From positions 82,551,815 to 82,615,814 of the forward strand of contig NC_133896.1 of the NCBI RefSeq assembly GCF_964199755.1: a stretch of 64,000 nucleotides of DNA. Reading direction: 5' to 3'. The DNA comes from Larus michahellis. Its lineage: Eukaryota > Chordata > Aves > Charadriiformes > Laridae. The notes beneath the pieces are model-generated. The model saw only the letters and a list, made by a program, of their open reading frames with translations. It was not told the origin of the DNA and ran no database searches. Below are positions 47,896 to 59,125 of this stretch, in pieces. The translations under genes were made by a program, and so were the position numbers. Within the stretch, counting starts at the first letter, position 1. Every line of letters starts with the position of its first letter.

Positions 47896-48228
47896 ATATG
47901 CTTAAAGGTGGCCAAGATGAATCTCACTCTTAATTTCGGATTTTTATCCACGTGTGGTGGTCTAACTGTAGTGTGGTCTAACTGCTCTGAGATCTGTGTT
48001 GTACTGGAGTCTTGTAGTGCTGCCCTGTAGTCTTTTGGGAGTAACTGATCTACACCTCAGCAAAGACTGCTACTTAAACTGAAAGGCAACCTCTGCAGCA
48101 TCAGAAGTGCTGTGTTATGGCTGAGCCACGCTGGTGCTACTAGCAAAGGGCTGAAGGTACGCACATTTCGCCCGAAATCATGGAGCTCTGTCTGAATAGC
48201 TCTGCGTCTGTCTTTATTTCCTTTTCAG

Positions 48229-48456
48229 GAGAAATTTGCAAATGAGGATCCTGTGTATGAACTGGGGACAATCCGTCCATACTACCAGAGCACCTATTTG
48301 CGCCTGCAGCCCTAGTGCGGCACCACCAAGAGTTACCTCAACGCCAGGGGTCTGTGGTGGGTGCTGGCCTGTGCCCAGGAGCAGGAGGTCTGGGTGGATT
48401 ACGATATTGACTCTGTGAACCTGATCTTTGTGTGCACCCTGTGGTCATAGCAGGTG
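48229..48456 (+). pseudogene. A2ML pseudogene block (NEDPVYELG..YYQSTYLRLQP)
   Basis: Acceptor ccttttcag ends at 48228. The frame reads EKFANEDPVYELGTI and then PYYQSTYLRLQP. A TAG stop follows, then CGTTKSYLNARG and EQEVWVDYDIDSVN, ending with a second stop. It matches the A2ML1 segment ending in CGQPQEVLVDYYID. The stop replaces a residue of a well-conserved strand. Confidence 0.8.
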
Positions 48457-48845
48457 GAGGACCTGTGTGTGTTGGAGTGAAGCTCTGGTGGCTGAAGCCA
48501 AGGTGCTGTAGGTAATGGCAAAACTGGTCTTGACTGCAGCTCCCATGGTCTGTGCTTAGCCCTGGATAGCCCTAGGGATGTTCATTAGATATAGTCAACT
48601 GTTCTGTTTTGCAGCATCCCGCTCCCCCTTCCCACTCTTGGTTGTCTTTTTCTTCCAGGCATAGTAGCTAGCTGTGACCTTTGAACTTATTTTTTTAAAT
48701 ATCCCCAGGTGCTTTTCTCTGCTGCTTCAATTCTTGCTGTCTGATCTCACTGTGTCTTTCCTGGCACTAGTAGAGCATAAAAAGATGGGGAAGATTTTCA
48801 GAGAGGGGAGTTTTCAACTGAACCTCTGCTATGCTTCTCTTCCAG

Positions 48846-48929
48846 GTGGTGGGAATGATAGGCTTATGGATAGTCAGAAACTCGTTGACCTCAAGAAGGA
48901 TGTTGGAAGTACGGAAAGTTGCTTCCAAG
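48846..48929 (+). pseudogene. A2ML pseudogene block (RLMDSQKLVDLKK)
   Basis: Bounded by cttccag before 48846 and the donor gtaaag at 48930. It reads GGGNDRLMDSQKLVDLKKD, matching the KGSLVMEGQKHLNSKKK region of A2ML1. The reading frame is open here. Confidence 0.65.
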
Positions 48930-49090
48930 GTAAAGGGGGCTGCACCCTGTTGAATGCAAGGACACCTCAAAATTAAAGGGGGTACCTGAGGAAGGCACGT
49001 CTTGGTGGGCTGGGGAAGGACTCTATTGCTAGGGGGGAATAGTGTTAGATGTGGTTGATTAGACTCTCACTTCCTCCTCTTTTTTCCTAG

Positions 49091-49232
49091 GTCTGAAGGT
49101 CTCTTTCTCCACCCCTTTCTCCTCCTCCTCCTACTCTGCTCCCAGACGCTCACTGGTGGCTTACGCCATGTTCCCTGGTGGAGGCCTTGTTGCTGGCAGT
49201 AGAACAGGTTTTCCCTGTACTTCAGTAATCAG
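49091..49232 (+). pseudogene. A2ML pseudogene block (GLKVSFS..SLVAYAMFPGGG)
   Basis: Bounded by ttttcctag and the donor gtgagg at 49233; 142 nt. It reads GLKVSFSTPF and then SLVAYAMFPGGGLVAG, matching A2ML1 GLKASFSLSL..SLVIYAIFPSGGVVA. The last part (expected KIQFSVEMCFDNQ) is only recovered in another frame as FSLYFSNQ, so a frameshift is present. Confidence 0.85.
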
Positions 49233-49398
49233 GTGAGGCTTACTCTGAAGCAGAATGGGGAAGGAAAGAATAAGAAAGACGTTATCCGGCTTGCATTGCA
49301 CAGAGAGCTCTGCTGAAGCAGTGTAAGAACTGCAGCCAGGCCACTACCTGTGTCCCCTGACTGGTTCCTCTTTCCAATGTCTTCTCTTTTTGTCCCAG

Positions 49399-49595
49399 TT
49401 TGCTCCCAGGCCACTTGCTCCCTGTTGGAGCCTGCTGCTGTCAGTCACATCGGGGTTTCACAACAGCAAGATCTGCCAGTGAGCCTTCAGCTGAGGGCAG
49501 CTCCCAGCTGGCCGTGTGGTGCTGTGGACCGGGACACGATGCGCCTGAGGCCAGAGGACAAGCTCTGCAGCATCAGCCTGAGTGGCTTGCTGTGA
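49399..49595 (+). pseudogene. A2ML pseudogene block (VSHIGVSQQQDLP..VDRDTMRLRP)
   Basis: Reads VSHIGVSQQQDLPVSLQLRA, then GAVDRDTMRLRPEDKLCSIS, and a TGA at 49593. It corresponds to VSLGFSPSQQLP..LQLQA..RAVDESVLLLRPDRELSNRS of A2ML1. The conserved RAVD becomes GAVD, and the exon end is lost. The exact left border is uncertain (tgtcccag before 49399, or an AG at 49444). Confidence 0.75.
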
Positions 49596-51329
49596 TGGGC
49601 AGCGAGGCAGAGGGGCAGGGAGGAAAGACAGAAAAACTGCGTGGGGTTGTCGAAGGAGCTGAGCTGATGAATGGACAGCAGGTCCCCGTGCTGGGAAAAG
49701 AGCAGGGGTCAGAACGGCAACGTTTCTGAGATCAACTGATGCAAATTGTAGCGCTGTAAATGATGTGCTTAAATACATTTAAATGAACAAATAAGAAACC
49801 CTTATTTAAACTATGTCAGCTTCTTATGGGCTGGTAACCAGTATACTCTAAGCAAATATTGTGTATATTGCCCTTTAAGCCTATTTTTGCTATCCAGAAA
49901 TGTGTGCTATGGCTGTGCACGTTTAATCAGCCCAGTCAGGTTAATGTTTTAGAGTCCTTGCTTTTATCAGTTTTTCAGGAAGAGAATAAGATAAGTGTCA
50001 GGTTTTGTTTCTCAATTCATTCCAGTATAGCTTCATGGAAGCTGGAATTCAATTAACGCACAAATCCCTCAGCACTTAAAATTTGTCATTCAAATAAAGC
50101 TACCTTGGGTGTTTTGGATTCACGGAAAGTAAGCTTGTCTAAACATACTTGACATTTACATGGATTCAATTTAAACAAAGCAAGATTTATCTCTCAAAAA
50201 ATAATTAATTGATTGATTATTTATTTCCCCCGCCCCCACTCTTCTGGTCACTGTGTTCCTCAGTGTTTCAGAAACCATAGAGCTTAGCTCCTCACAACTA
50301 GTTCCTATTTGCAGATGTGGAGGGCAAAAGCAATTTCCGCGCTTTTGCAGTCCCCAAAGCCTCTTTCAGTTTGAATAAGCTAGTCATTACATTGAACCAG
50401 GTGAATAAACAGAAAAAAAAAAAGAAATATTCTGTGGAGACGTGAACAGAGTGCTCTTGTCAAAAACTGGCTGAACACCTTTGTAAACTGTTTTCTGGGC
50501 ATTTGCTAGTGGCTTATACTTGCTCAGTAGTCTACATCTAGAACATTGTAGGAAACACGTAGGGCTTTATTCATTCTTTTACTTTAATTGCTTGGCTGTA
50601 TTCTAAAAGGATATTCAGAACTCAGCGTAAGTGTACTATGACCTTAAATTGACTTTTTAAAAGGCTTATTTTTAAGCCAAGATGTTAAATAAGCAGCAAA
50701 ATTTAAGAAATCTTGACTTCTTAGGGATTTGTATACTATTTGTCTACACCTTTCTCCTTCATTGTAACCTTCCCTGTTTATGTATTCCCAACTCCCTGAC
50801 CCTAATGACCCCATTTTCCTGTGTTTCTGCACTTCTGGCTAGGGCAAGAGGCAAGGCATGTTTTGGCTGGTTGAGAACTATTTGTTTGCTGTCTGACTAA
50901 CTGGTACCCATCTACGGACAGGCTGGCCGGGTAGCCGCTGTACAGCACAGATCGCTGCTGATCTTAAAAATCTCTCCTCAGTGGGAGATATGAAATCTGG
51001 TCTCCCTTTTCTTTATTTAAAGTTTTAAAAAATATTTTCAGGGAAAAGATGCAAACACTCTGGCTTCCACTTCGAAGAATTCAACAAGTCTGCTGAACTG
51101 TGATTAAATGACACTAAAATTCTACCTTTTAAAAATGGATGATCTTGATTAAAGGATGACCTATTTGGATTTTGGAGAGTTGCAGTACATGGTGGGTTGC
51201 TGGTATTTAAAAAGATTAAGAATGGAGAGAGAAGTCTGTGGGGTGGTGGTTGGGTAGCAGTCTGTCATGTTTTGTCTGCCGTGTGAGCATTTTGTTAAGT
51301 TTTCTTGGCCTTTTTGTGTGATTATGCAG
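49596..51329 (+). other. Former intron of the A2ML pseudogene
   Basis: No exon-like block or named repeat was recognised. An AT-rich run at about 50196-50225 and an A-rich run at about 50414-50425 are the only patterns. Confidence 0.5.
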
Positions 51330-51507
51330 GTGTATTCTATGTTCTCCTCCCAAAATGTTATCCCTGTGAAGTCAATGAGGATGTTGACTGCTCTGTACCA
51401 GGGGTAAGGTCATTTCCAATACCTGTCATTGATCTTCTGCCACTGGAATGTAGAAGGTATCTTTCCTTGTGGTTTAATCAACCAGCTGACTTCTTCACCT
51501 TCCAAAG
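51330..51507 (+). pseudogene. A2ML pseudogene, bait-region-side exon (VFYVLLPK..FFTFQR)
   Basis: Bounded by attatgcag and the donor gtaggc at 51508; 178 nt and still open. It contains YPCEVNEDVDCSVPGV and PIPVIDLLP, matching the A2ML1 stretch YPYQVAEYDQCPVSG..PQPLIDPMP, and ends DFFTFQR against DLFSFFR. This is the exon just before the protease bait region. A CR1 follows 20 bp after its donor. Confidence 0.8.
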
Positions 51508-51526
51508 GTAGGCTCCTACAAGCTCC

Positions 51527-52085
51527 TCATAGAATCGCAGAATGGTTGGGGTCCAGGTCCCCTGGAAGGGACCTTTACAGATCATCTAGTCCAACCCCCC
51601 TGCCATGGGACGTCTTTCACTAGATCAAGCTGCGTCCAACCTGACGTCGAATGCTTTCAGGCTTGGGGCATCCACAACTTCTCTGGGCAACCTGTTCCAC
51701 TGTCTCACCACCTTCATTATAAAGGTTTGTATTTGTATTGTAAAAATTCCTTATATCTAATCTAAACCTACTACCCATTTTTAGTTTAAAACCACTGCCC
51801 TTTTTCCTGTCACCATCCTGGTAAAACATCTCTCTCCGTCTTTCTTATTAACTCCCTTTATATATTGAAAGGCTGCAATAAAGTCTCCCTGGAGCCTTCT
51901 CTTCTCCAGGTTGAACAACCCCAACTCTCTCAGCCTTTCCTTATAGAAGAGGTGTTCCTTTCCTCTGACCTCATCTTTGTGGCCCTCCTCTGGACCTACT
52001 CCAACAGGTCTTTCCTGTACTGGGGACCCTGGAGCTGGATGCAGTACTCCAGGTGGGGTTTCACCAGAGCAGAGCGGAGTAGTGC
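51527..52085 (-). mobile_element. CR1 LINE fragment, antisense, diverged
   Basis: The left edge is an inverted tail (catagaatcgcagaatggttgggg..gacctttacagatcatctagtccaacccccctgcc). It is followed by inverted ORF2 C-terminus (tctctgggcaacctgttccactgtct; ctccaggttgaacaacccc; tggacctactccaacaggtctttcctg). The frame is heavily broken. It ends at about 52085 and is followed by a T/G-rich tract. Confidence 0.92.
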
Positions 52086-53001
52086 AAGTGAATATAGCAG
52101 AGTGGTCCTAAGGTTTGAATTTGAGCCTGTAAGTTTGCATGCTGTTTTTTGGTTGTTGGTTTTTTTTTGTTGTTGTTGTTGGGTTTGGTGGTGGTTTTGG
52201 TTTTTTTTTTTTCAGTCCTGCAGCTGCAAAAAGATCTGGGAATTCTTTTTTTTTTTTTTCCCCCAAGTTAAAAACAACCAAACAACTAACGCTAACAGAT
52301 TCAACTAGATCTTTAAAAGTTCAGCACTCATTTTAGCATAAGACTTGGACTTATACCTAAGGCCTTGTGCCTTAGGGCTTGCGCCATGCTGTTGATACAA
52401 GGTGCCGCTGAATCAGTCAGACTGGTTCATGGACCCTCTACTGCTGGCACTGACGATGACAAGTGGGACTGTCAGCCATGTTGTGGAGTCGTTTCTAAGC
52501 TCTAGTGTCCTCGAGTTGTATTAAAGACCTCAGGAAAGACTGTAGGAAGAAGGGGAGAAGAGATGGAGGGCGGCAAAGAAAATTGAGGGAATGGCTTAGT
52601 GACATACCAAGAAGAGAGATTTACAGTCATAAAACATAGAATTCCTCTTCTAATATGTTACATTGGGTTTGGTTTTTAAATATCTAATGCAAAGAATACA
52701 TGGGCCTGAAAATTCTGCCAAATGGCAAGATAAAGAAGCCGGTGCACTGCATATGTAATCATGAGGAGCTCCTTATTTTCTTGGGGAGGAATGGTTGATC
52801 CTATCTATAAAATCTCTTTCCACTGTCTTAACAGCTGCAGTCCTCCTAATGTCTACCTCTGACAAAGGGGCTGGTCTGGCATGCCGTCTTCTTTACACCT
52901 CCATGCGCTTGTTCTAAGTGCCGAGCTGCCTTTGTGAATCCCATCTCTGGATATTCCTTGTGTTCATTTCTAGGAGTACCCATGACTTTCCCTCTCCCCA
53001 G
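52086..53001 (+). other. Former intron sequence of the A2ML pseudogene with T-rich tract
   Basis: A T/G-rich low-complexity tract lies at about 52142-52262. The exon expected here (DVGLKILSNAKI-type, after the bait region) was not found. Confidence 0.45.
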
Positions 53002-53083
53002 AGAATCCACAGATGAAGTGAGTCAGATACTCATCAGTTTTCCCCTCAAGACCTGGATCTTGGACCTGATGCCCACTGGCTGA
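53002..53083 (+). pseudogene. A2ML pseudogene block (SFPLKTWILDLMPTG)
   Basis: Acceptor tctccccag precedes 53002. The frame ending at 53080 reads ILISFPLKTWILDLMPTG and is then closed by TGA. It matches the highly conserved QYFPETWLWDLFPIG block of A2ML1. The upstream portion is out of frame (TGA in the other phase). Confidence 0.75.
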
Positions 53084-53450
53084 GTCCAGCCTAAATTGTT
53101 AGGTGTGGTTTGGGGGCTGCTACTTTGGACCCAGCGCTCCCGTCTGTGAAAGGTTAATGTTTGTTGAGGAAACATCTACTTGGCCTTGAGCATTGGTGTT
53201 GTCTCTGTGGCCCCGGTTATGAGTCCCTGTGCAGCCCTGAGAAAGTCCCTTCTCTTTCTATGACTAAGTTCCTTAGAGAGTGATGTAGCTGGTCTGTCTT
53301 CTCTTCAGTGTTGCAAAGCTTGAAAAAGCACGGATGGAAGTGCCACAGGTAATCTTCGTATTAGTATTTATGTTCAGATACTTTTAAATTTATTTATTTT
53401 TTTAAATGTGCATCCTCTTTCCTTTATCCTGAGATCTGGCTTCTTTTCAG

Positions 53451-53674
53451 GGGCTCAGGAGAGAAGCAAGTTCACCATCCCTAATACCGTAACATAATGG
53501 AAAGCCAACATGTTCTGTGTCTTGGGCAGTGATGGCTTTGGGATCTCTTCCACAGTAGGACCGATGGCCTTCAAACCTTTCTTTGCGTGGCTGCCCTTAC
53601 CATATTCCATGATTTGGGGAGAGTCATTTGTGCAGAAAGCTACTATGTTCAATTGTTTGAAAAGGTGCATTTGG
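53451..53674 (+). pseudogene. A2ML pseudogene block (FTIPNTVT*WKANMFC..)
   Basis: Bounded by cttcttttcag and the donor gtaagg at 53675; 224 nt. It reads SKFTIPNTVT, a TAA stop, WKANMFCVLGSDGFGISSTV, then MAFKPFFAWLPLPYSMIWGE and FNCLKRCIW. This matches VTVPDAITEWKAMSFC..GFGLSPTVGLTAFKPFFVDLTLPYS..GES. The stop replaces the near-invariant Glu of the TEW motif. Confidence 0.92.
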
Positions 53675-54063
53675 GTAAGGTCTCTCGTACTCAGCTCAGG
53701 TTTTCCTCTTTCTTTTTATAAATCACTCCCCAGACACACAATAAATTTGAAACTGGTTTAAAAAAAGATATCCAGTGATACTTTAGCCCTCCATGTTTTC
53801 CATAGACTGGAATAAAAGTCCACAACGGCCAGCACAAATTTTACTTCCCTTTTCATATATCAAGATGCTACTTAGCTCCCTAATGGGTCTGAATGGGAGG
53901 TACGTCTTGCTGCTATTCCAGCATCTTCTGCATTCCCTATCAAAGAAATAGTGCATTAAAATGTCACCCACTTTCTCCCTTGTCCTGTAGTGATGTTTGC
54001 TGTTAAGCCTCCACTTGTCCTGTCAGTGGTTGCTAACTCTGTCTTCCTATGTATCTGGGACAG

Positions 54064-54182
54064 ATCCAGCTTACGCTGGCCAAGACCAAGGAGTACCAGT
54101 TGGAGTCACGCATGAGCTGTGACTGCACTGCCTGCCCATGTGCTGAGGAAACCGAGACTCTTTTCTGAGACGTTACAGCCGT
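54064..54182 (+). pseudogene. A2ML pseudogene block (IQLTLAKTKEYQLES..)
   Basis: Acceptor tgggacag ends at 54063. It reads IQLTLAKTKEYQLESRMSC and CPCAEETETLF, then a TGA stop and DVTAVNLNE. This matches VQTDLAKSHEYQLES..CLCADDAKTHHWNITAVKLG. TGA sits where A2ML1 has Trp (TGG). The paired cysteines are partly kept. Confidence 0.9.
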
Positions 54183-55734
54183 CAACCTGAATGAGAAAGC
54201 AGAGGAGACAGATAAGAGAAAGTCATTTGTGTTGAGTTGCTGTGGTCATCAGGCCGTGGCTGAAGCTAATCCAGGATTCTGCTTTGCTTTGGCCAGGAGT
54301 CTGTCTTGTGCAGGTTGCTTCTGCCATGCTGGGTAGATGACTGATCTCTTTAATTCTGTGGGAGTCCTGAGGTTTAGCACTCCAATAACTAAGTGTTCCA
54401 GAACATGGGAAGACTTTAACTCCATTTTTCTGTGTTAGGTAATGATTTCAAGCTGTGTATGCAGGGAAAACACAAAGATCACTTCAGAGCACCAACATAC
54501 GTTCCCCTTAAACTGTCAGTTTGTCTTCCACAGAAGTCACCGGTCCTCCAGACTCTGCAGAATCCATCCCTCTTTTTCCTGAGGATTTCTGTAATCAGTC
54601 TGAGCCTATTGGTAGTGTGCAACTCCATGAGAGAAAGACACAATACACTGGCCACCATTAGGGAATGGCAACATGGAAGTGCCAAGACATTCCCAATACA
54701 AGACTTCCCCTGGTTCCTCTAGAGTGGGTGGAGGAGGAATGCTGGCCCCTAATCTGTGATAGAAAGTCTTTGTTCAAGCAAAGTCCCAAAGTCTTGCAAA
54801 TGTGAACAGTTTTTGTTTCTATACTGTCCTTAATGTGTTCCAGTGCGTGTTTTCCACAAGCTGTAAGCTGTATTGGTGAAGAAGCCTCACCACTACTTTC
54901 CCTTCTGCCCAGAAGGTAGGTGTGAGCCAAAAAGGCAGGGAGGGCCTCAGTCATGACAGAATTTTGTCCCTGGGGAGTGAAAATCTACTGTGAGCAGGTG
55001 CTGGTGCTTGGAAACCCTTAGTATGTGAGGAAAAGTTGTCTTTCCTTAATAGGAACATAATTTATATAAACTTGCTAGTAACGCGTGTGTATTGTGTCTA
55101 TGTGTTTTATGTGTTTATTGTGTGAAAAACGAATTTTGTTTACTTTCTGAACAAGTAGGTTTGGTCAATGTGGAATAACTTGCAAGTGAGGGTTAAATGA
55201 ACACTTGAGTGGTGTTCCAGGATTAGGCTAACTACCAATTGAAGATAGTCACCTACTCATTTTTTCAGTTGTTTTTATGAGAGATAAACTGAATAGTCCT
55301 CCTTTTCAACTCTGTTGCTTCACTTGAAAGTGCCCAAAATGGATGCGATACATTTTATTTTGATTAAAAAGTGACATTTTTGACTAAAATCCATGTTTTG
55401 AAATCAAACAAGTAGAAATTATTCAGTGAAGACTGGGCTGAACAATAATTTCCTCCTACACCGGCTCTTTCTTTTGAGTCACCGAACCAAGATATTACTG
55501 ACGTGGCTGCATTTTGCACGTATGAGAAAATGCCGCAGGGGGTGAATGACATGCATTGAAACTGAAGCCAAGTGGAGTCCTGCAGCAGGTGGGAAAGTGG
55601 ATAGCTTAGGTAGTTGGACAAATATTGGGAGGACTTGTGACGGAAAGTAGGCAGAGAGATGGGGTAAGTAGTGATGTTTGCTAGAATATCGGAGCTTTGC
55701 CCTTGCCTTTTTGTCCTTTATCTTTCATGCCCAG
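54183..55734 (+). other. Former intron(s) of the A2ML pseudogene
   Basis: At least one expected exon (the block leading to PVLVKPEG and the CUB region) was not recognised. No named repeat was seen. Confidence 0.45.
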
Positions 55735-55899
55735 GTGACGTCACTGGAGAACCTGGACTGCCTGGTTCTGCATCCCAGACAGATGCCTGGTGTCTGTAGT
55801 GCAGAACGTGGTGTTGCGTTATTATCTGTGCGCTGCCACACCTGGAGAAGACAGGACAGCTGACAGCTAAAGATTAAGCTGTGGGATTCTTGCAGACAG
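55735..55899 (+). pseudogene. A2ML pseudogene, former thioester exon
   Basis: Bounded by catgcccag and a gt at 55900; 165 nt. The first frame reads VTSLENLDCLVLHPRQMPGV and CSAERGV. After a shift the next frame reads HLEKTGQLTAKD, a stop, then AVGFLQTG. This matches TALQNLDGLVQMPSGCGEQNMV..YLEKAGLLTEEI..AVGFLEIG. The thioester motif GCGEQ is replaced by residues that lack the Cys-Gly-Glu-Gln order, so the covalent-trapping chemistry would be impossible even if a protein were made. Confidence 0.9.
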
Positions 55900-56060
55900 G
55901 TTCATCAGATGGGTCACACCCTTTCTTTATCCCGAGTACTGAGTGACTTTGTTCCATTATCAGGTCGTTCCCTCTTCAGGAGTACAACGTGACTGTGGCA
56001 CAGGGAAAGTAATTGTTGTTTCTGGGAAAAAAAATTAATTCTTACTTCTCTCCCACCCAG

Positions 56061-56138
56061 GCTACCAGAGGAAGCTTCTGTTCAAACACAGCAATGGATC
56101 CTCCACTGGATTTTGAGAGGGTCATGGGAAAGGCAACT
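56061..56138 (+). pseudogene. A2ML pseudogene block (GYQRKLLFKHSNGSS)
   Basis: Acceptor tctcccacccag ends at 56060. It reads GYQRKLLFKHSNGSSTGF, a TGA stop, then EGHGKGNF. This matches [28 protein letters not shown]. The stop stands at the position of the Gly of FGER. Confidence 0.92.
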
Positions 56139-56263
56139 TCTAATAAACAAATGCCTTTTGCTCCTCAGTACAGTAAAGAGCAAGTCTTCCTAAACTCTCT
56201 GTCACTGCTTATGTAGAGTCAGCTCTGTTGGTAACCTGTTCTGTCTCAGACTCTCTCTCCTAG

Positions 56264-56432
56264 GCCAACAGCCTCTGTGACCAAATGCTTCTTGAGAGCC
56301 AGGCAGTACATCTTCATAGGTGGCAAGATCATCCAAATGGCTGTGAAGTGGATGGCTGGGAAGCAGCAGGACAAGCTGCTGTGCAGAAGCCGGGCAGCTC
56401 TTCCCCACGCTGCAGTGTTGCAGCCAGGAGGC
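56264..56432 (+). pseudogene. A2ML pseudogene block (SVTKCFLRARQYIFI..VKWMAGKQ)
   Basis: Acceptor tctcctag ends at 56263. It reads ASVTKCFLRARQYIFIGGKI, then IQMAVKWMAGKQQD, decaying into ALPHAAVLQPGG. This matches AFVTKCFGQAQKFIFIDPKNIQDALKWMAGNQ and LLHTAMKGG of the thioester-containing domain. KWMAG is specific to A2ML1 rather than A2M (KWLSQ-type) or ovostatin (WLATKQ). Confidence 0.92.
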
Positions 56433-56670
56433 CTGCCCTTGCTCACTAGTCTTTCTCCATGGCTGGTGTAAACTTTGGCGGAGGCCTGTGTTTGCTTATG
56501 TATCCATACTAAGAGAGAGAGAGTAATAAGTAGCAACGTGGTTTACCTCTTGATGAGTATTTCTCTGAACACCCTAATCCTGCTGTTCCATGTGACAAGC
56601 AGGGTATGAGAAGTGAGTGTATTCGCTCCTCTTCAGAAGCAAGTTCTGGAACCCTTTGGAAGAAAGACCT

Positions 56671-56885
56671 ATAGAATCATTTAGGTTGGAAAAGACCCTT
56701 AAGATCATAGAGTCCAACTGTAAACCTAACACTGCCAAGTCTACTGCTAAACCATGTCCCTAAGCACCATGTCTTTTAAATACATCCAGGGATGGTGGCT
56801 CAGCCACTTCCCTGGACAGCCTGTTCCAGCACCTTGTCAATGAAGAATTTTTTCCTAATATACAATCTAAACCTTCCCTGGTGCA
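56671..56885 (-). mobile_element. CR1 LINE 3' end, antisense, short
   Basis: Starts ctatagaatcatttaggttggaaaagacccttaagatcatagagtccaac (inverted tail) and runs to the end of ORF2 in inverted form (gatggtggctcagccacttccctgg..cctgttccag). It is about 215 bp and 5'-truncated, lying in the decayed A2ML copy. Confidence 0.94.
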
Positions 56886-58439
56886 CCCATGCTGTGGATG
56901 GGAACTCTGTGAGCCATGGCTTCACAGCAAGGGGAAGCTCAGCAGAAGACTGATGATGAACTCTTTAGGACTTTGTTATCTCTCCCACATCTCTACTTCT
57001 GGCTCTTCTAGAAGGAGAAGACAAGTGATCTGGAACCAACAGGCTCCAAGCAGCTGCCGGTTAGAGTGCCTGCAAACACAAGAACTGGGAGATCCCCTGC
57101 TTGGCTGCAGTACTGCCGTGTTACCCTCTGGATTCCTGGCTGGTGGAACCACAGCATGAGATAGACATTGCCTAGCTTTCTGCACGTATAGCCAGAATAA
57201 TGTATGTTATGGTGTAAATCATCTCATTGCTTCCTATGGAATACAAATGTGCTTAATTGCTGTAGTGGTGCCCTACAGCTGTTTAAACAGCTGGGTGAGT
57301 ACTCCACTTAGCTCAGCCCCATAACACTGTGTGGTGTAACACACCCTCAGACTGGGTACAGAGACAGACCTTTAGTGTCCCTGAAGTCTTCCTGGTATTT
57401 AGCAGATAGGCCCCTTGATAGCGACCACACCTTCCTTCAAATTATGCAGCATTTGAAGGAAAACTTTTATTGGGTCTGGGCGCGGGATGCAATAGCTGGT
57501 GTCTCTGCTGTAGGGAGCAAACATTTTCACTTTCTCTATGTGCAGTAACACAAGATATACCCACAGCAGAACTGTGGGGTGGGGGAATAATAAGCTCAGA
57601 GAGGAGAAAAGAGCTTTGTTACACAGAGACTGTCCCCCTCCGACTAAGCATGCCAGTATCCAGGAAGGGAACTACCCTGCCTGGCGAGCCATTTCCCTCC
57701 AAGTGCCCTGGGGCTATGGGTCTGGTCATCTGTGAGCTGGCCAGTGCTTACTGTGTCCTATCCTTTACAGCTTGGCAAAGGAAGGCTACCCAAATACAAT
57801 AGCAGAGGAAAAAGAGGGAATATCTGTTTTACAATGAAGCTTCTTCCACACGCCTTTGTTCAGTAACTGTGGGCAGGTCTCTATCACTTGCTGCATGGTT
57901 CATCTCCAGTTGTATGCTCAGTCCCACGTTAAATGGAAAAGGCACAGTCACAAGATTTTTAGGAAATATCCTGACTTTGAGCGTAGCCTCCTGCCCACAT
58001 CTAGCAGTGTTCAAGGTATTCCACAAAGATCAGCTATTCCAAGCTACTGCAATGTCTCAGGTCAGTTTACTAGAACTATTTCCATACAAAATGAGTTTTG
58101 TTTGGTCCTGTCACCATGGAGGAGCTCCTTGGGTGCAAAGTTAATTGAGAAAGTAAGTGGCTTTGCCAAAATTAAGAATCTCACATAACATCTGACAAAT
58201 AGGTCCACAAATATATTACATGTAGTTGAAGCTTCACCACAGTTATTCTGGTGGAACTTGCTTTATCCAGGATCTCAAATTCTACCACTAGGTTCTGGTT
58301 TGGGTTTTGATTCTTTGTTAACAGTAGAGGTGATCCCTAAGCCACAGCATTCGGGTCTGGAAGTCTTTAGTAGTTTCTAAATCTTGAACCAGTTTACTGA
58401 CTGGTAAAAGCTTTTCAACTTCCATAAGTGCTTATATAC
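56886..58439 (+). other. Former A2ML pseudogene introns/exons, mostly unrecognisable
   Basis: At 57718-57800 the + strand reads LVICELASAYCVLSFTAWQR, which could be a much decayed NLYTQALLAYIFSLAG block, but this is weak. Nothing else was recognised. Confidence 0.35.
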
Positions 58440-58554
58440 TTGATGGCTAGGTTTGAATTTACAAGTCAGGATGCTGTGAATCAGAGAGTTCATTGTGCCT
58501 GGAGTGGTGGTGAGACCTTCTCAGTTCAGTGGGGTGAGTGGGAGAGACCAGGTA
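58440..58554 (+). pseudogene. A2ML pseudogene, possible GGFSSTQDTVVALQAL block
   Basis: Reads ARFEFTSQDAVNQRVHCAWS, which keeps the F..TxQDxV spacing of the family's conserved GGFSSTQDTVVALQALAKY helix. It is followed by a gtaaga donor at about 58552. It is one short match in the expected position. Confidence 0.4.
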
Positions 58555-59005
58555 AGAACCAGAGCTTTGGTATTGGGCCAAGAAGGTTCAGAAGACAATA
58601 TGCTCTTTCAGTGGGTTGTGTGGATTTTTGGGGTGTTAGAAGTAAGCTGTGCTAGGTATTTGTGCCCTTTCATGAAAGGTATGTAAAGCTTCGGATTCAC
58701 ACCTGTTCTTTGGAGACAGATCCGGGGCTCACTCATGGTTTGTGAGCCTTCTTGTGAAGGTTTCCAAACTCCCTTGGGCATAGTTCCATAATTTTCCAAA
58801 GCTCATTCCAATTAACAAATTTCAAACCTACCATCCTAAAGGCTTACATGAGATTTCTGGGCAAAGATTTCAGAAGATTTGCAGTTCTTTAAATGATCGT
58901 GGTGTAGGAGCCAATCATTGAGAGATGTATAGAAGAGTTTACATTATGTTGCCTTCAGGCTTTCTGACCCAGTCAGTTCCTGCTCCTTCTGCTGTGTTTG
59001 TCCAG

Positions 59006-59125
59006 GTGTGTTCTCAGTTCCTTGCTTGGCTTTGAGGCAGTGGACAAATTCCGCTGTCAAGGCAACAGAAAGCGGGTGCGGTGCTCTACCTTGGCGTTAT
59101 AGGGAGATTCTGTCGAGGAATTCCA
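59006..59125 (+). pseudogene. A2ML pseudogene, C-terminal block (SAVKATESGC)
   Basis: Acceptor gtttgtccag ends at 59005. It reads VFSVPCLALRQWTNSAVKAT and ESGC, then a damaged WRYREIL. This corresponds to LVFQQDTLPNVPGMYTLEAS and GQGCVYVQTVLRYNIL before the receptor-binding domain. It is the last block recognised in the decayed copy; the receptor-binding domain itself was not found. Confidence 0.55.

Noticed and set aside
48229-56432. A functional A2M-family gene with assembly errors
   Set aside because: Stops arise by substitution at conserved codons in several separate exons, and the thioester is gone. Random read errors would not concentrate in one copy while sparing RIMKLB and A2ML1.
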